Positions 41,404 to 51,242 of a stretch of 64,000 nucleotides of DNA are shown in pieces. Position numbers and translations under genes: made by a program. Position 1 is the stretch's first letter, and each line of letters opens with the position of its first letter. This DNA is from DATJKD01 sp963728295 (lineage in GTDB: Bacteria; Pseudomonadota; Gammaproteobacteria; Steroidobacterales; Steroidobacteraceae): NCBI GenBank assembly GCA_963728295.1, contig CAVSKB010000011.1, positions 124,001-188,000 on the forward strand, in the 5' to 3' direction. A model generated the notes under the pieces. That model was given only the letters and a program-made list of their open reading frames with translations. It did not search any database and was not told where the DNA came from.

Positions 41404-42330
41404 ATGGCCATAGAAGGCGACGCCTGGCCATCCTTGCCGCTGGAGAAGTGGGAGGGTACCTACGAGACGCTCCGCCTGTGGTTTCAGATCGTGGGGAAAA
41501 TCCGCCTATCGCAGACACCCTGGATCAATCACTCGTGGCACGTGCCGCTATACGTCACGACCCGAGGACTGACAACCTCTCCCATTCCCTACGGCACTCG
41601 CGCATTTGAGATTGACTTCGATTTCATCAGCCACCGGCTCTTGATTCAGGTCAATGACGGCACTGAGCGCGAGCTTCCGCTCAGACCGCAATCCGTATCG
41701 AGGTTTTACGAGGAGTTGCTTGGCGAATTGGAAGGGCTTGGCCTCGGGATCACTATCCACGGAACGCCCAACGAAGTGGAGGGTGCGATCCCATTTGCCG
41801 ACGATCACGACCACGCTTCCTATGACCCGGAGTACACGAACCGCTTCTGGCGTGTTCTTGTACAGGCGGACCGGGTGCTCCAACGATTCCGCGCAAATTT
41901 CATCGGCAAGAACAGCCCCGTCCACTTCTTCTGGGGAAGCTGCGACCTGGCGGTCACGCGCTTCTCGGGCCGTCCGGCACCTCCTCATCCGGGTGGCATA
42001 GTCAACTTGCCTGACTGGATCGTTCGCGAGGCGTATTCGCACGAGGTCTCAAGTGCGGGGTTCTGGCCGGGTGGCGGCCCGCACGCGTTCCCCCTCTTCT
42101 ATAGCTATGCATATCCGGAACCGGACCGCTTCAATTCGATGAAGGTGCAGCCTGACGCTGCGTTCTACAGTGCTGAGCTTCGCGAATTCATCCTCCCATA
42201 CGATGTCGTTCGAGAAGCAGACATGCCCGACGAGGTGTTGATGGATTTCCTGCAAAGCACATACGCAGCGGCAGCCAACCTGGGTAAGTGGGATCGCGTA
42301 GATCTCGAGCGCAATGAAACTTCGAGCTGA
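41404..42330 (+). CDS. DUF5996 family protein
   Basis: The 308-aa protein shows the DUF5996 pattern: WPSLPLEKWEGTYETLRLWF, QTPWINHSWHVPLYVTTRGL, FEIDFDFISHRLLIQ and the C-terminal NSPVHFFWGSCDLAVTRFSG with HEVSSAGFWPGG. No signal peptide or membrane span is seen. The function is unknown. The start follows GGAGAATTTGCC. It is flanked by the divergent dipeptidase and the convergent alpha/beta hydrolase and looks monocistronic. Codon use is less GC-extreme than its neighbours, hinting at a different history. Confidence 0.87.
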   Translation: MAIEGDAWPSLPLEKWEGTYETLRLWFQIVGKIRLSQTPWINHSWHVPLYVTTRGLTTSPIPYGTRAFEIDFDFISHRLLIQVNDGTERELPLRPQSVSRFYEELLGELEGLGLGITIHGTPNEVEGAIPFADDHDHASYDPEYTNRFWRVLVQADRVLQRFRANFIGKNSPVHFFWGSCDLAVTRFSGRPAPPHPGGIVNLPDWIVREAYSHEVSSAGFWPGGGPHAFPLFYSYAYPEPDRFNSMKVQPDAAFYSAELREFILPYDVVREADMPDEVLMDFLQSTYAAAANLGKWDRVDLERNETSS

Positions 42331-42445
42331 TGTTCCTCCGGCGCGTCGCTACCTGAATTGCCAGATGATGGCGGTCCGCAGGGTGACGTCGGGTCCCTCG
42401 TCAAGGGCAGTGCCGATGCCCAGGTTCTCGCTGGCTACCGCATGA

Positions 42446-43565
42446 TCAGGGTCCCCGGACCCCGATCCGCGCGAGCCAGGCGAGCATCGCCTCGACCACC
42501 GGATCCGCCGTGACGGTTCCGCCGGTTTCGCGATACGCGTCCCGGCGGTTCGCATAACGGACGAAGTGATGATCGAGTCCGGGCACGACTTTCAGGGTCG
42601 CGGCGCCGGCCTGCGTGCGGTTGACGACATCCACGATCAGTGCGGCCGCGTCGCTGGTCTCGAACCAGTCGAATTCGCCGTACAGCACCAGCACCGGAGC
42701 GCGCACGCGCACCCAGGCGCCGGCCCAGTTCTGCCGCTGCGCCTGCTGGTGAAACGCGAACGGGCGCCCGTAGTGTGTGTCACCGCTCGTACCGACCATC
42801 CGCGACCAGACCTTGCCCAGCTCCGGATCGCTCGCCGCGATCGCGGTGGGGGACTGGCCCTGAATCAGGTATCGCGCGAGGAACGCCGCACGCGCGCTGA
42901 CCTCCGGCGCGAGCTGCGCGGGATCGGTGTCGCCGAGCTCGAGCGCATTGCGCTCGAACCGCAGCGTGCGCTCGTACCACGTCGTGGCACCGCCACCCCA
43001 CACGACGACGCCGGCCACGTCCTGTCCTGCGGCGAGGAGTGGGGCCATGTTGGAGCCCATGCTGGCACCGTAAATCACGACGCGCTTCGGATCCACGTCG
43101 GGCCGGCTGCGCAGCTGTCGCAGCGCCGCGCGATGCTGGGCGAGCTCGGTCTCGTAGTCGAGCTCGGAGCACGCTGGTCCCTGGCTGTCTCCGACCCCCG
43201 ACTTGTCCACTCGCTGCCAGAGCACACCCGACTCGGTGATCAGGCGTCGCAGCATCGTCGTCCATCCGTCGGTCGCGTCTGGCCTGATTTCGATCGAGTC
43301 GCACGACAGCCATTGCACGAACAGGACGGCTGGCAGGCGGCCCTGGACCCCTGCCGGGCGAGTCACGATCGTGCGCAACCGCGTATCGCCGCCGATCCGG
43401 AGTTCGCCGTACTCCGTATCGACCCCCGGCAGCGACTCGAGCGGCCGGTCGGCCGGCTCGCGGCAAGTCACCGACGACCGACGTGGCAGCGGCCGCACAC
43501 AGCGGCGCGAGCAGGGCCACGCAGATGAGCAATGCGCAGCGCCCCGACTGGACAACGTGAGTCAT
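42446..43565 (-). CDS. Secreted alpha/beta hydrolase, N-terminal frameshift
   Basis: The catalytic domain has VQWLSCDSIEIRPDATDGWT, the nucleophile elbow VIYGASMGSNMAPLL (GxSxG), LVLYGEFDWFETSDAA (acid) and VPGLDHHFVRYAN (His). The N-terminus in that frame lacks a signal, while the ORF starting at 43565 supplies one (MTHVVQSGRCALLICVALLA) and then loses homology, so an indel lies near 43475. The restored length is about 373 codons. It resembles prolyl-oligopeptidase/dienelactone-hydrolase-like esterases. The substrate is unknown. Confidence 0.85.
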
Positions 43566-43653
43566 GTGAATCTCCGGGTGACGATGCAGGCTCGAATGCC
43601 GGCATCGGGCCGGCTCCAGGCCGCTAGCGTCGCGTGCGGCGACCCGCAGGACT

Positions 43654-43695
43654 CGCCGATTCCGAACGATCTATTGCCGATTCCCGGAATCGGCG
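43654..43695. repeat. REP-like hairpin with alternative pairing, downstream of araC-type gene
   Basis: GGAATCGGCG at 43686-43695 can pair with CGCCGATTCC at 43654-43663. The core GAATCGGC at 43687-43694 can instead pair with GCCGATTC at 43676-43683. The ATTCC-rich arrangement resembles intergenic palindromes common in Xanthomonadales. It may also terminate the regulator gene ending at 43702. Confidence 0.5.
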
Positions 43696-43701
43696 AAGGA
43701 T

Positions 43702-44815
43702 TTACCGCGGCGCGGCGTGTGTTTGCAGCGCGGCGGTTACGGCAGCGCGCTCGGCGTCGTCGGCAGATGCCCGCCGGTACTCGGTCGGCGTCATTCCGAA
43801 GCGCTCCCTGAATGCCCGGTTGAACGGCCCGATCGATCCGTAGCCAACGTCCAACGCGATCGTGAGCACGGGGATGCGACCGGCGGCCGGATCGCGGAGG
43901 CGGGCGCTCGCTTCCCGCAGTCGATGAGTGTGCAGGAAGTCGTTGAAGTTTCGGAACCCGAGGCCCCGGTTGATCACCCGGCGCAGGACGTGCTCCTGCG
44001 TGCCGAGAAGCCCCGCCAGTGCCGCGATGGTCAGACCCTCGCGTGCATGAGAGCTTCTCCGGCAGGAGCCGACGGTCGAGGCGATCGAGGACGCTGCGCT
44101 CGAGATGGGTGAGCGCAGCCGCGTCCGGTGTTGGCTGGTCGGTGAAATCGAGCCAATTGAGGACGCGTATTTTGACGAAGCTCGCGAGCGCCAGGGTCGC
44201 CAGCCCGTTTATGATTGCGAGGTTCAGAAGTACGAGCGGCTTGGGTGTCGACTGTCCGGCGAGCGTCACCCACGCCTGCACCACCACGACAGCAGCCAGG
44301 TATGCCGAAACGGCGGGCGCGACCCAGGCGCGGATCCGTCGTCGTCGCTCATCGAGATCGCTGTGTCTGCCGGCTCGAATGGCGAGCACTCCCAGGCCGA
44401 TGAACGCGAGCGACGCCGCTCCGAACCCGATGCCAAGGGTGCGCACCAGCGCCGGGGACACACCATCCGCCGCGGGTGACACCAGGGTTTGATACAGCAC
44501 GCCCGCGAGCGCCATTGCGGCGACGGCAAGGACGTGGCCGCGGTCGAGCTTCAGCCGGTCGCTGAATAGTGCGGCACAGAAGAGCCAGAACCACACCGGG
44601 TGCGTCGCGCAGATCGCGGTCAGCGGATAGATGAAGACGCCGAACAGGCGACCCGCGCCCGGCATCGAGGTCAGCATGAATGCACCCAGGCTCACACAGA
44701 GCGCCGCACCCACGCGCGCCGCGTGATCGCTCCGGCGGGTCTGCAGCATGATGGCTGCCAGCACGGCGAGCTGTGCGACTCCGAGTCCGCGCAGGATCAG
44801 CTCGAGCAGAGACAT
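43702..44815 (-). CDS. Membrane-anchored AraC-family transcriptional regulator, one frameshift
   Basis: The N-terminal 240 residues hold about seven membrane spans (LGVAQLAVLAAIMLQT, THPVWFWLFCAALFSDRL, VLAVAAMALAGVLYQTLVSP). The cytosolic end has HLERSVLDRLDRRLLPEKL. The AraC helix-turn-helix domain continues in another frame after a switch near 44045: INRGLGFRNFNDFLHTHRLR, PVLTIALDVGYGSIGPFNRA, FRERFGMTPTEYRR. The stop is then at 43702, giving about 371 codons. The ligand sensed at the membrane is unknown. It is divergent from the flavoprotein at 44913. Confidence 0.87.
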
Positions 44816-44912
44816 TCCTCAATATTACCCGGCAATGGCGACGCGCGTCCGAATGCGCTAAGGTCGCGCGCAACCAGGCAAACGGTCTCGGCAAGAAGGC
44901 CACGGGGTATAC

Positions 44913-46397
44913 ATGAGAAGACGCGCAGTGCTTCAGGCGGCGGTCGGTATGGCCGCACTCTGGCCCGCCCGATCACTATTGGCGCAGATTGCCGCCGCAG
45001 GCGGTGAGCTGGCTGCGAAGACACTGACCGGTGGAGCGACCACCCTGAGCGTGGCGGATGTCGAAGGCCTGGCCGCCGCGCTGCGCGGCCGACTGATCCT
45101 GCCGGGGCAAGCCGACTACGACGGGGCGCGCCGGGTCTGGAACGCGATGATCGATCGGCGGCCGGCGCTGATCGCGCGCTGTGCCTCGCCCTCCGACGTC
45201 ATGCAGGTAGTGAATTTCGCGCGCGAGCGGCAACTGCTGACGGCGGTGCGCTGCGGCGGCCACAGCGCGAGCGGCAAGTCGACCTGCGACGGCGGCATCG
45301 TCATCGACCTGTCGCCGATGCAGAGCGTGCGCGTGGACCCGGTCGCGAAGGTCGCGCGTGTCGAGGGCGGTGCGCTGCTGCGGCATCTGGACCGTGAAAC
45401 GCGCGCCTTCGGGCTGGTGACGACCGCCGGTACGGTTTCGCACACCGGCGTCGGCGGGCTGACTCTGGGAGGCGGGCTCGGCCGGGTCGGGCGGCGCTTC
45501 GGACTGGCCTGCGACAACCTGCGGTCGGTCGATGTCGTCACCGCGGCCGGCAAGCTCGTGACTGCCAGCGAGACCGAGAACGCGGACCTGCTGTGGGGGC
45601 TGCGCGGCGGGGGCGGGAATTTCGGCGTCGCGACCTCGTTCGAGTTCGCCTTGCATCCGATGGACCCGATGGTACTGGCCGGCGATCTCGCATGGCCGTA
45701 CGAGCGGGCCCGCGAGGTCATGCGCTTCTATGCCGAGTTCTCGGCATCCGCGCCTGACGAGCTCAACACGGATCTTTCAACCTTCACGACGCCGGACGGC
45801 CAGATGATGATCGGCAGCGAGGTGGTCTGGTCCGCCGACCACGCCGCCGGGGAGCGCGTGCTGAAGCCGCTCAGATCCTTCGGGCCGCCCGTGAGCGACA
45901 CCGTGCGTGCGGTTCCATATACCGAGGTGCAGTCGCGGCACGACAAGTTCCTCGAAAACGGGATACGCGACTACCGCAAATCGGGTTTCCTGCTCGAAAT
46001 CGATGAACGCACGATCGATGCCATGCTCGAGACGATGCGTGCGGCACCGCCGGGGCTGGTGCGCATGACTTTTCAGCAGTCCGGGGGCGCCATCGGGCGG
46101 CGCCCGGTCGATGCAAGTGCATTCCCAAATCGTGATGGGCGCTACTGGGTCGCGATCGCGAGCAGCTTCCAGAACCCGGCCGAGGACGAGGCGCGCGTCG
46201 CAGCCGTGCGCGCCGCGTGGAAGCCGATCGAGCCGCTCACGCGCGGCTTCTACGTCAACGCGATGACCGAGGACGAGTACGCCAAGGTCGACGCAAACTA
46301 CGGCCCGAACTACGCGCGGCTCGCGCAGCTCAAGCGGAAATACGACCCGGGCAACCAGTTCCGGCTGAACGCGAACGTCGTGCCTGCCACGGCCTGA
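44913..46397 (+). CDS. Exported BBE-type FAD-binding oxidoreductase
   Basis: The 494-aa protein has a Tat-like or basic signal (MRRRAVLQAAVGMAALWPAR). The PCMH FAD-binding domain contains AVRCGGHSASGKSTCDGGIV, where His is the expected covalent FAD attachment site, and GTVSHTGVGGLTLGGGLGRV, LLWGLRGGGGNFGVAT. The C-terminal BBE motif is NYGPNYARLAQLKRKYDPGN. Berberine-bridge-type enzymes oxidise sugars, alkaloids or alcohols with O2; the substrate is unknown. An ABC transporter substrate-binding gene follows 150 bases later on the same strand, so the two may or may not be linked. Confidence 0.9.
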   Translation: MRRRAVLQAAVGMAALWPARSLLAQIAAAGGELAAKTLTGGATTLSVADVEGLAAALRGRLILPGQADYDGARRVWNAMIDRRPALIARCASPSDVMQVVNFARERQLLTAVRCGGHSASGKSTCDGGIVIDLSPMQSVRVDPVAKVARVEGGALLRHLDRETRAFGLVTTAGTVSHTGVGGLTLGGGLGRVGRRFGLACDNLRSVDVVTAAGKLVTASETENADLLWGLRGGGGNFGVATSFEFALHPMDPMVLAGDLAWPYERAREVMRFYAEFSASAPDELNTDLSTFTTPDGQMMIGSEVVWSADHAAGERVLKPLRSFGPPVSDTVRAVPYTEVQSRHDKFLENGIRDYRKSGFLLEIDERTIDAMLETMRAAPPGLVRMTFQQSGGAIGRRPVDASAFPNRDGRYWVAIASSFQNPAEDEARVAAVRAAWKPIEPLTRGFYVNAMTEDEYAKVDANYGPNYARLAQLKRKYDPGNQFRLNANVVPATA

Positions 46398-46544
46398 CCG
46401 ACGGACGCTGCAGCTCAGAGAGAGGGCCGGCGCATCGACGGCGGTGCTCGGCCTGATCTCGAATTGACCGGTCATGGATGTCTGAGCGTACGATGGCGGC
46501 TGATCGAATAGCGATACCAAGCCTTGTCCGAGGGGGTTGCTGCC

Positions 46545-47618
46545 ATGACCAGGACATTGCGCAAGTCGATTCCGTCGATCGGTCTGCTCGCGTACGCGGC
46601 GCTGGCCACGTTGCCGGGCGCTACGGCGGTCGCCGCCGATCCCGCCGGCAAGCTCGCGGTGCTCGAGTGGGCCGGCTATGACGCGCAGGATTATTGGATC
46701 GATTTCAAGAAAAAGTATCCTGCGGTCAAGGTCGGTTTCGAAATTGGCGCTTCCGATGCCGACGTTTACGGCAAGATGAAGGCCGGCACCAAGGCGGACA
46801 TCTTCCACGTCTACACGGGCTGGCTGCAGTTCTTCGTGGACGAGGGCCTGGTACAGGAGATCGACGTCACCAAGCTCAAGAACTGGAGCAAGGTGCCGGA
46901 AAGCTTCCGGACGATCGGCCGGTTCAAGGGTAAGCAGTACTTCATCCCGTGGGACTGGGGTTTCACGTCCATCCTCTACCGGACCGACAAGGTCAAGGGG
47001 AAGATCGATTCCTGGTCGGCGCTGCTCGACCCGAAATACAAGGGGCACATCTCCACCTGGGACGATGGGCCCGGCATGGTGACGGTGTCTTCGTACATCC
47101 ATAAGTACGATGAAACGCGAATCACACCGGCGCAGCTCGCCGCGATCAAGGCGGAGTGGATCAAGCAGCGTGACCTGAACCTGTTCTACTGGTCGGGCGA
47201 ACCGGAGCTGATCGATGCGATGGCGAACGGCGACGTGTGGGTCGCGTACGCATGGCAGGGCGCCTATGCCACGCTGCTCGGCAAGGGTGTGCCGGTCGCG
47301 TACGCGAACCCGAAGGAGGGGCGCAACTCCTGGGTGGGCGTGTACGGGATCCGGAAGGGTTCGCCGAACCATGAGCTCGCGCTCAAGTTCCTCGACGAAA
47401 AGCTCGGCAATGCGACTGCGACGAATGTGGTCAATGGGTTCTACTACGGCACTACGAACCAGGACGTGATGAAGTCGATCTCAGACCCGGCGCTGAAAAA
47501 GGCGTTCTCTGTCGATGATCCGACGATTCTGAAGCGGACCAACTTCACGCCCAACCTCACGGCCAAGCAACGTGACGAGTGGACTGCCATGTGGACCGAG
47601 GTGAAAGCGGCGCCCTGA
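46545..47618 (+). CDS. Spermidine/putrescine-type ABC transporter substrate-binding protein
   Basis: The 357-aa protein has a signal peptide (SIGLLAYAALATLPGATAVA) and a PotD-like extracellular solute-binding domain (LAVLEWAGYDAQDYWIDFKK, YFIPWDWGFTSILYRTDKVK, VNGFYYGTTNQDVM). It delivers a polyamine-like or related cationic substrate to the permeases PotB and PotC encoded directly downstream with a 3-base gap. The start ATG at 46545 follows GAGGGGGTTGCTGCC. Substrate specificity is inferred from family only. Confidence 0.9.
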   Translation: MTRTLRKSIPSIGLLAYAALATLPGATAVAADPAGKLAVLEWAGYDAQDYWIDFKKKYPAVKVGFEIGASDADVYGKMKAGTKADIFHVYTGWLQFFVDEGLVQEIDVTKLKNWSKVPESFRTIGRFKGKQYFIPWDWGFTSILYRTDKVKGKIDSWSALLDPKYKGHISTWDDGPGMVTVSSYIHKYDETRITPAQLAAIKAEWIKQRDLNLFYWSGEPELIDAMANGDVWVAYAWQGAYATLLGKGVPVAYANPKEGRNSWVGVYGIRKGSPNHELALKFLDEKLGNATATNVVNGFYYGTTNQDVMKSISDPALKKAFSVDDPTILKRTNFTPNLTAKQRDEWTAMWTEVKAAP

Positions 47619-47621
47619 ACA

Positions 47622-48491
47622 GTGGCTGCGCCGTTGCCCTGGCAGCGGGGAACCTTCTGGGCCCTGTACGTACCGGCGATCTGCTGGCTCCTCTTGTTCC
47701 TGATCGTACCCATCGTGCTGATGGGTGCGATCAGCCTGCGCGCCGACATCCAGGGCGAACTGCTCGCCCCCTGGACGCCGACGCTCGTGCAGTACGAGAC
47801 GATCGCCGCGATCGGCAGTTACTGGCGGTTGCTCGCGGTCTCGATCGCCATGGCGTTGGTGATCGCCGTCATCGCGGTGACGCTCGCCTATCCGTTGGCG
47901 TACTTCCTCGTTTTCCGCGCCGGACGCGCCGCGGCCGTCTGCCTGGTACTCCTCCTGATCCCGTTCTGGACCAGCTTCCTGCTCAGGGTGATGAGCTGGA
48001 AGTTCCTGCTCGGCTCCGAGGGCGCGATCAACTCGCTGCTCATGTACGCCGACATCATCTCGGCGCCGCTCGCCGGCATGCTCTATAGCCGCAACGCGGT
48101 GATCGTGACGCTCGTCTACGTGTGGATTCCCTTCGCAGCGCTACCGATCAGCGCGGCGCTGCAGCGGATCGAACCGGATCTCCTCGAGGCGGCAGCCGAC
48201 CTCGGCGCTCCGCCGCGGCGCAGCTTCTGGGCGATCACCTTTCCACTCAGCCTTCCCGGCGTGCTTGCCGCGTTCTTCATGGTGTTCATCCCGACGGTAG
48301 GCGAGTACGTCACCCCGCTGCTGGTAGGCGGCAGCCGGGGCAGCATGTACGGCAATGTCATCCAGGACTTCTTCACCAAGGCTGCTAACTGGCCCCGTGG
48401 GGCGGCGCTGTCGATGGTGATGCTGGCGGTGACACTGATCCTGGTCGCAATCGCCGCGCGGCTGGTCAACGTCCGGCGCCTGCTCGGATGA
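47622..48491 (+). CDS. Spermidine/putrescine-type ABC transporter permease (PotB-like)
   Basis: The 289-aa protein has six predicted membrane spans and the EAA loop LLEAAADLGAPPRRSFWAIT that contacts the ATPase. A conserved early segment is LLLIPFWTSFLLRVMSWKFL, characteristic of PotB/PotH. The start is GTG three bases after the PotD stop. The stop overlaps the start of the next permease (ATGA at 48488-48491). No ATPase gene of the PotA type is found in the window. Confidence 0.92.
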   Translation: MAAPLPWQRGTFWALYVPAICWLLLFLIVPIVLMGAISLRADIQGELLAPWTPTLVQYETIAAIGSYWRLLAVSIAMALVIAVIAVTLAYPLAYFLVFRAGRAAAVCLVLLLIPFWTSFLLRVMSWKFLLGSEGAINSLLMYADIISAPLAGMLYSRNAVIVTLVYVWIPFAALPISAALQRIEPDLLEAAADLGAPPRRSFWAITFPLSLPGVLAAFFMVFIPTVGEYVTPLLVGGSRGSMYGNVIQDFFTKAANWPRGAALSMVMLAVTLILVAIAARLVNVRRLLG

Positions 48492-49327
48492 CGAGTAATC
48501 CACATGTGGCTGGCGCGTGGCCGCGGCCGCGCCTTCTGAGCGTCTACTTTGTCGTCTTGATCCTGCTGCTGTACCTGCCGCTTGCGGTGCTGCTGCTGTT
48601 CTCGTTCAACGCCGGAACGAGTCTCTCGCTTCCCTTGCAGGGGCTGACACTCCATTGGTATGAACGGCTGTTCGAGGCCCCCGAGGTGCTGCGCGCCGGG
48701 CGCAACAGCCTTGTCGTCGCGGCCGGAAGCAGCAGCGGCGCTACGGTGCTGGGCACCGCAGTTGCGCTGCTCCTGGCGCGCTTTCGGTTTCGCGGCGAGT
48801 CCGTGCTGTTTGCCTTCGCCATGCTGCCACTGGTGGTTCCGATCATCGTGCTGGCCGTGGCGCTGCTGGTACTGTTTCTCGCGGCTGGCGTCGAGCGCTC
48901 GCTATGGACGATCGGGATCGGTCATACGATCGTGGCCTTGCCGTTCGTCGTGCTGATCGTGACAGCGCGTCTCGCAGGCTTCGACCGTGATCTCGAGGAG
49001 GCAGCGCTGGACCTGGGCGCGCGCTATCCAAAGGTCCTTGCCGCGATCGTGTTGCCCATTATCGGGCCGTCCGTGGTGGCCGCGTGGCTCGTGGCCTTCA
49101 CGGTGTCTCTGGATGAGTTTGCCCTGGCCCTGTTCCTCGCCGGCACCGAGCCAACGTTTCCCGTATACCTTTTCAGCCAGTTGCGGTTCGCAAGCCGCCT
49201 GCCTGTAATGATCGCGCTCGCCGTGCTCCTCATGGCGGGCACGCTGGCCCTGGCGCTGCTGGCCGAATGGGTTCGCCGGCGCGGAGTGCGACGGACCGCC
49301 TCCTTGTCGCGACAGGGCGACGACTAA
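48488..49327 (+). CDS. Spermidine/putrescine-type ABC transporter permease (PotC-like)
   Basis: The 279-aa protein has six membrane spans, the PotC-type sequence LYLPLAVLLLFSFNAG and the EAA loop LEEAALDLGARYPKVLAAIV. It pairs with the upstream permease to form the channel. The gene overlaps potB by four bases. The operon seems to end here: the next gene is 140 bases away in an unrelated module, and the ATPase must be supplied from elsewhere. Confidence 0.92.
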   Translation: MTSNPHVAGAWPRPRLLSVYFVVLILLLYLPLAVLLLFSFNAGTSLSLPLQGLTLHWYERLFEAPEVLRAGRNSLVVAAGSSSGATVLGTAVALLLARFRFRGESVLFAFAMLPLVVPIIVLAVALLVLFLAAGVERSLWTIGIGHTIVALPFVVLIVTARLAGFDRDLEEAALDLGARYPKVLAAIVLPIIGPSVVAAWLVAFTVSLDEFALALFLAGTEPTFPVYLFSQLRFASRLPVMIALAVLLMAGTLALALLAEWVRRRGVRRTASLSRQGDD

Positions 49328-49469
49328 AAACCGCTCACAATCAGATACTTGCCGGAATATCCGGCATTCGCGCCGCAGCGAGTGTCGAAATCGGCGTGGC
49401 TGGTTCGACGTATTTGTCGAAACCGACTGACAGGCAGTTGGGTCGCTGAGTGACATCACGGAGACACCG

Positions 49470-50315
49470 ATGCGTTTCATGATCCTGATCAAGGCCGACG
49501 AGCAGACGGAAGCAGGCGTCCTGCCCAGCGAGCAGCTGCTGACCGAGATGGGCGCCTACAACGAGGAGCTCGTCAACGCGGGCGTGATGGTGGCGGGCGA
49601 GGGCCTGCACCCGAGCTCACGAGGCGTGCGCGTCCGATTCGCAGGTCACCGGACGACCGTGATCGACGGCCCGTTCACCGAGACCAAGGAGCTGCTGGCC
49701 GGCTTCTGGCTCTGGGACGTCAAGTCGAAGGAGGAGGCGATCGAGTGGCTAAAGCGCTGCCCGAATCCGACCGGTACCAACTCCGTAGTCGAGCTGCGCG
49801 AAGCAGGGTGTGCGAGCGGGCTCGAAGGCGTGAGTCCGCAACCGCCATCGGCCGCCGCCGGCGTGAAGCGCTACATGGTCCTGATCAAGTCCGACCCTGA
49901 CATGGAAGCCGGCGTCAACCCGGGCAATGAGCGGCTCGCGGCGATGGCGCGCCGCAACGATGAGGCGGTACAGGAAGGCACGCTGCTCCTGGCCGAAGGG
50001 CTGCAACCGAGCTCGAAGGGCGCGCGCGTGAGGTTTACCGGACGCGCCCGTACGGTGATCGACGGGCCGTTCACCGAGACGAAGGAGTTGATCGCGGGCT
50101 TCTGGCTGATCCAGGCGGCGTCGATGGCGGAAGCGATCAAGTGGGTCGAGCGCTATCCATATCCGCGCGCCCGCGATGCCGAATACGAGATCGAGATCCG
50201 CCCGGTGTTCGGTGCGGAGGATTTTGCCGAAGTAATGACCCCGCAGCTGAGTGCGCAGGAGGAACGACTGCGCGCGCGAGCAACCGAACTCAACTTGTCC
50301 GCAACCCGTTCGTAA
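49470..50315 (+). CDS. Tandem DGPF (YCII-related) domain protein
   Basis: The 281-aa protein consists of two DGPF/YCII units. The first is MRFMILIKADEQTEAGVLPS with VIDGPFTETKELLAGFWLWD. The second is KRYMVLIKSDPDMEAGVNPG with VIDGPFTETKELIAGFWLIQ. Each unit is about 110 residues with a dimeric ferredoxin-like fold; here a covalent tandem replaces a dimer. DGPF proteins of this type are typically encoded beside ECF42 sigma factors, present here at 51243. Biochemical function is not established. The start follows GGAGACACCG. Confidence 0.92.
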   Translation: MRFMILIKADEQTEAGVLPSEQLLTEMGAYNEELVNAGVMVAGEGLHPSSRGVRVRFAGHRTTVIDGPFTETKELLAGFWLWDVKSKEEAIEWLKRCPNPTGTNSVVELREAGCASGLEGVSPQPPSAAAGVKRYMVLIKSDPDMEAGVNPGNERLAAMARRNDEAVQEGTLLLAEGLQPSSKGARVRFTGRARTVIDGPFTETKELIAGFWLIQAASMAEAIKWVERYPYPRARDAEYEIEIRPVFGAEDFAEVMTPQLSAQEERLRARATELNLSATRS

Positions 50316-50324
50316 GGAGGCGAG

Positions 50325-50738
50325 ATGTATATACAGCCCTATCTGTTCTTCGATGGCCGGTGCCAGGAAGCGCTCGATTACTACGTGAGCGCGCTCGGCG
50401 CAAAGGTCGAGATGGTGATGAAGTTCAAGGACAGCCCCGAGCCGCCGGATCCCAAGCACGCGCCGGCTTCGGGAGACAACGTCATGCATGCGAGCTTCCG
50501 CATCGGCGACAGCTTGGTGATGGCCTCTGACGGTTTCGGCAAGGGCAAGCCCGTTTTCCAGGGAGTTTCGTTGTCGCTCACCGTGAACTCCGTCGCCGAC
50601 GCCGACCGGTATTTCTCGGCGTTGGCAAAGGGCGGGACCATTCAGCAGCCGCTCACCAAGACCTTTTTCGCCCCGAGCTTCGGGATGGTGACGGACAAGT
50701 TTGGCGTGCCGTGGATGGTGATCGCGGGCGACAAGTGA
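50325..50738 (+). CDS. VOC family protein (PhnB/glyoxalase-like)
   Basis: The 137-aa protein begins MYIQPYLFFDGRCQEALDYY and has ASFRIGDSLVMASDGFGKGK and FFAPSFGMVTDKFGVPWMVI, typical of PhnB-like members of the vicinal-oxygen-chelate superfamily (3-demethylubiquinone methyltransferase-like). Enzymatic activity is uncertain. Start follows AAGGAGGCG. It is nine bases after the tandem DGPF gene and before another DGPF gene, as in other ECF42 loci. Confidence 0.9.
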   Translation: MYIQPYLFFDGRCQEALDYYVSALGAKVEMVMKFKDSPEPPDPKHAPASGDNVMHASFRIGDSLVMASDGFGKGKPVFQGVSLSLTVNSVADADRYFSALAKGGTIQQPLTKTFFAPSFGMVTDKFGVPWMVIAGDK

Positions 50739-50766
50739 TTCTGCTCACGTGCACGGAGATTTCACG

Positions 50767-51192
50767 ATGCGATTCATGATGCTGATGATCCCGAAGGGTT
50801 ATGAGACGGCCAAGCCGGGCACCATGCCCGACGCGAAGGCCGTCGAGGCGATGATGAAGTACAACGAGTCCCTGCAGAAGGCGGGCGTGTTGCTTGCGCT
50901 CGATGGGCTGCACCCGCCTTCGATGGGCGCACGCGTGTCCTTCGAAGGCGGCAAGCCGCGGGTGACGGACGGTCCGTTCGCCGAGGCGAAGGAAGTCGTC
51001 GGCGGCTACTGGATGATCCAGGTCAAGTCGCGCGATGAAGCCATCGAGTGGGCCAAGCGCTGCCCGGGGTCGCCAAACGAGGTGATCGAGATTCGACAGG
51101 TCCAGGAGATGTCGGACTTTCCCGAGGACGTGAAGAAGGCCGCGGCAGGGTTCGACGAGATGCTGTCGAAATCCAGGCAGCGGACCGGGTAG
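50767..51192 (+). CDS. DGPF (YCII-related) domain protein
   Basis: The 141-aa protein begins MRFMMLMIPKGYETAKPGTM and contains KPRVTDGPFAEAKEVVGGYW, WMIQVKSRDEAIEWAKRCPG. It is a single-unit homologue of the tandem protein upstream. GGAGATTTCACG precedes the ATG. It is separated from the ECF sigma gene by 50 bases and likely shares its transcript. Confidence 0.9.
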   Translation: MRFMMLMIPKGYETAKPGTMPDAKAVEAMMKYNESLQKAGVLLALDGLHPPSMGARVSFEGGKPRVTDGPFAEAKEVVGGYWMIQVKSRDEAIEWAKRCPGSPNEVIEIRQVQEMSDFPEDVKKAAAGFDEMLSKSRQRTG

Positions 51193-51242
51193 GAGTCAGG
51201 TCAGGCGGCGATTGCGCCGCCACCGCGGTGGTGGTCTGATCG

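Noticed and set aside
45777..47372. 531-aa minus-strand ORF
   Set aside because: It is antisense to the FAD oxidoreductase and PotD-like genes, both intact and motif-rich on the plus strand.
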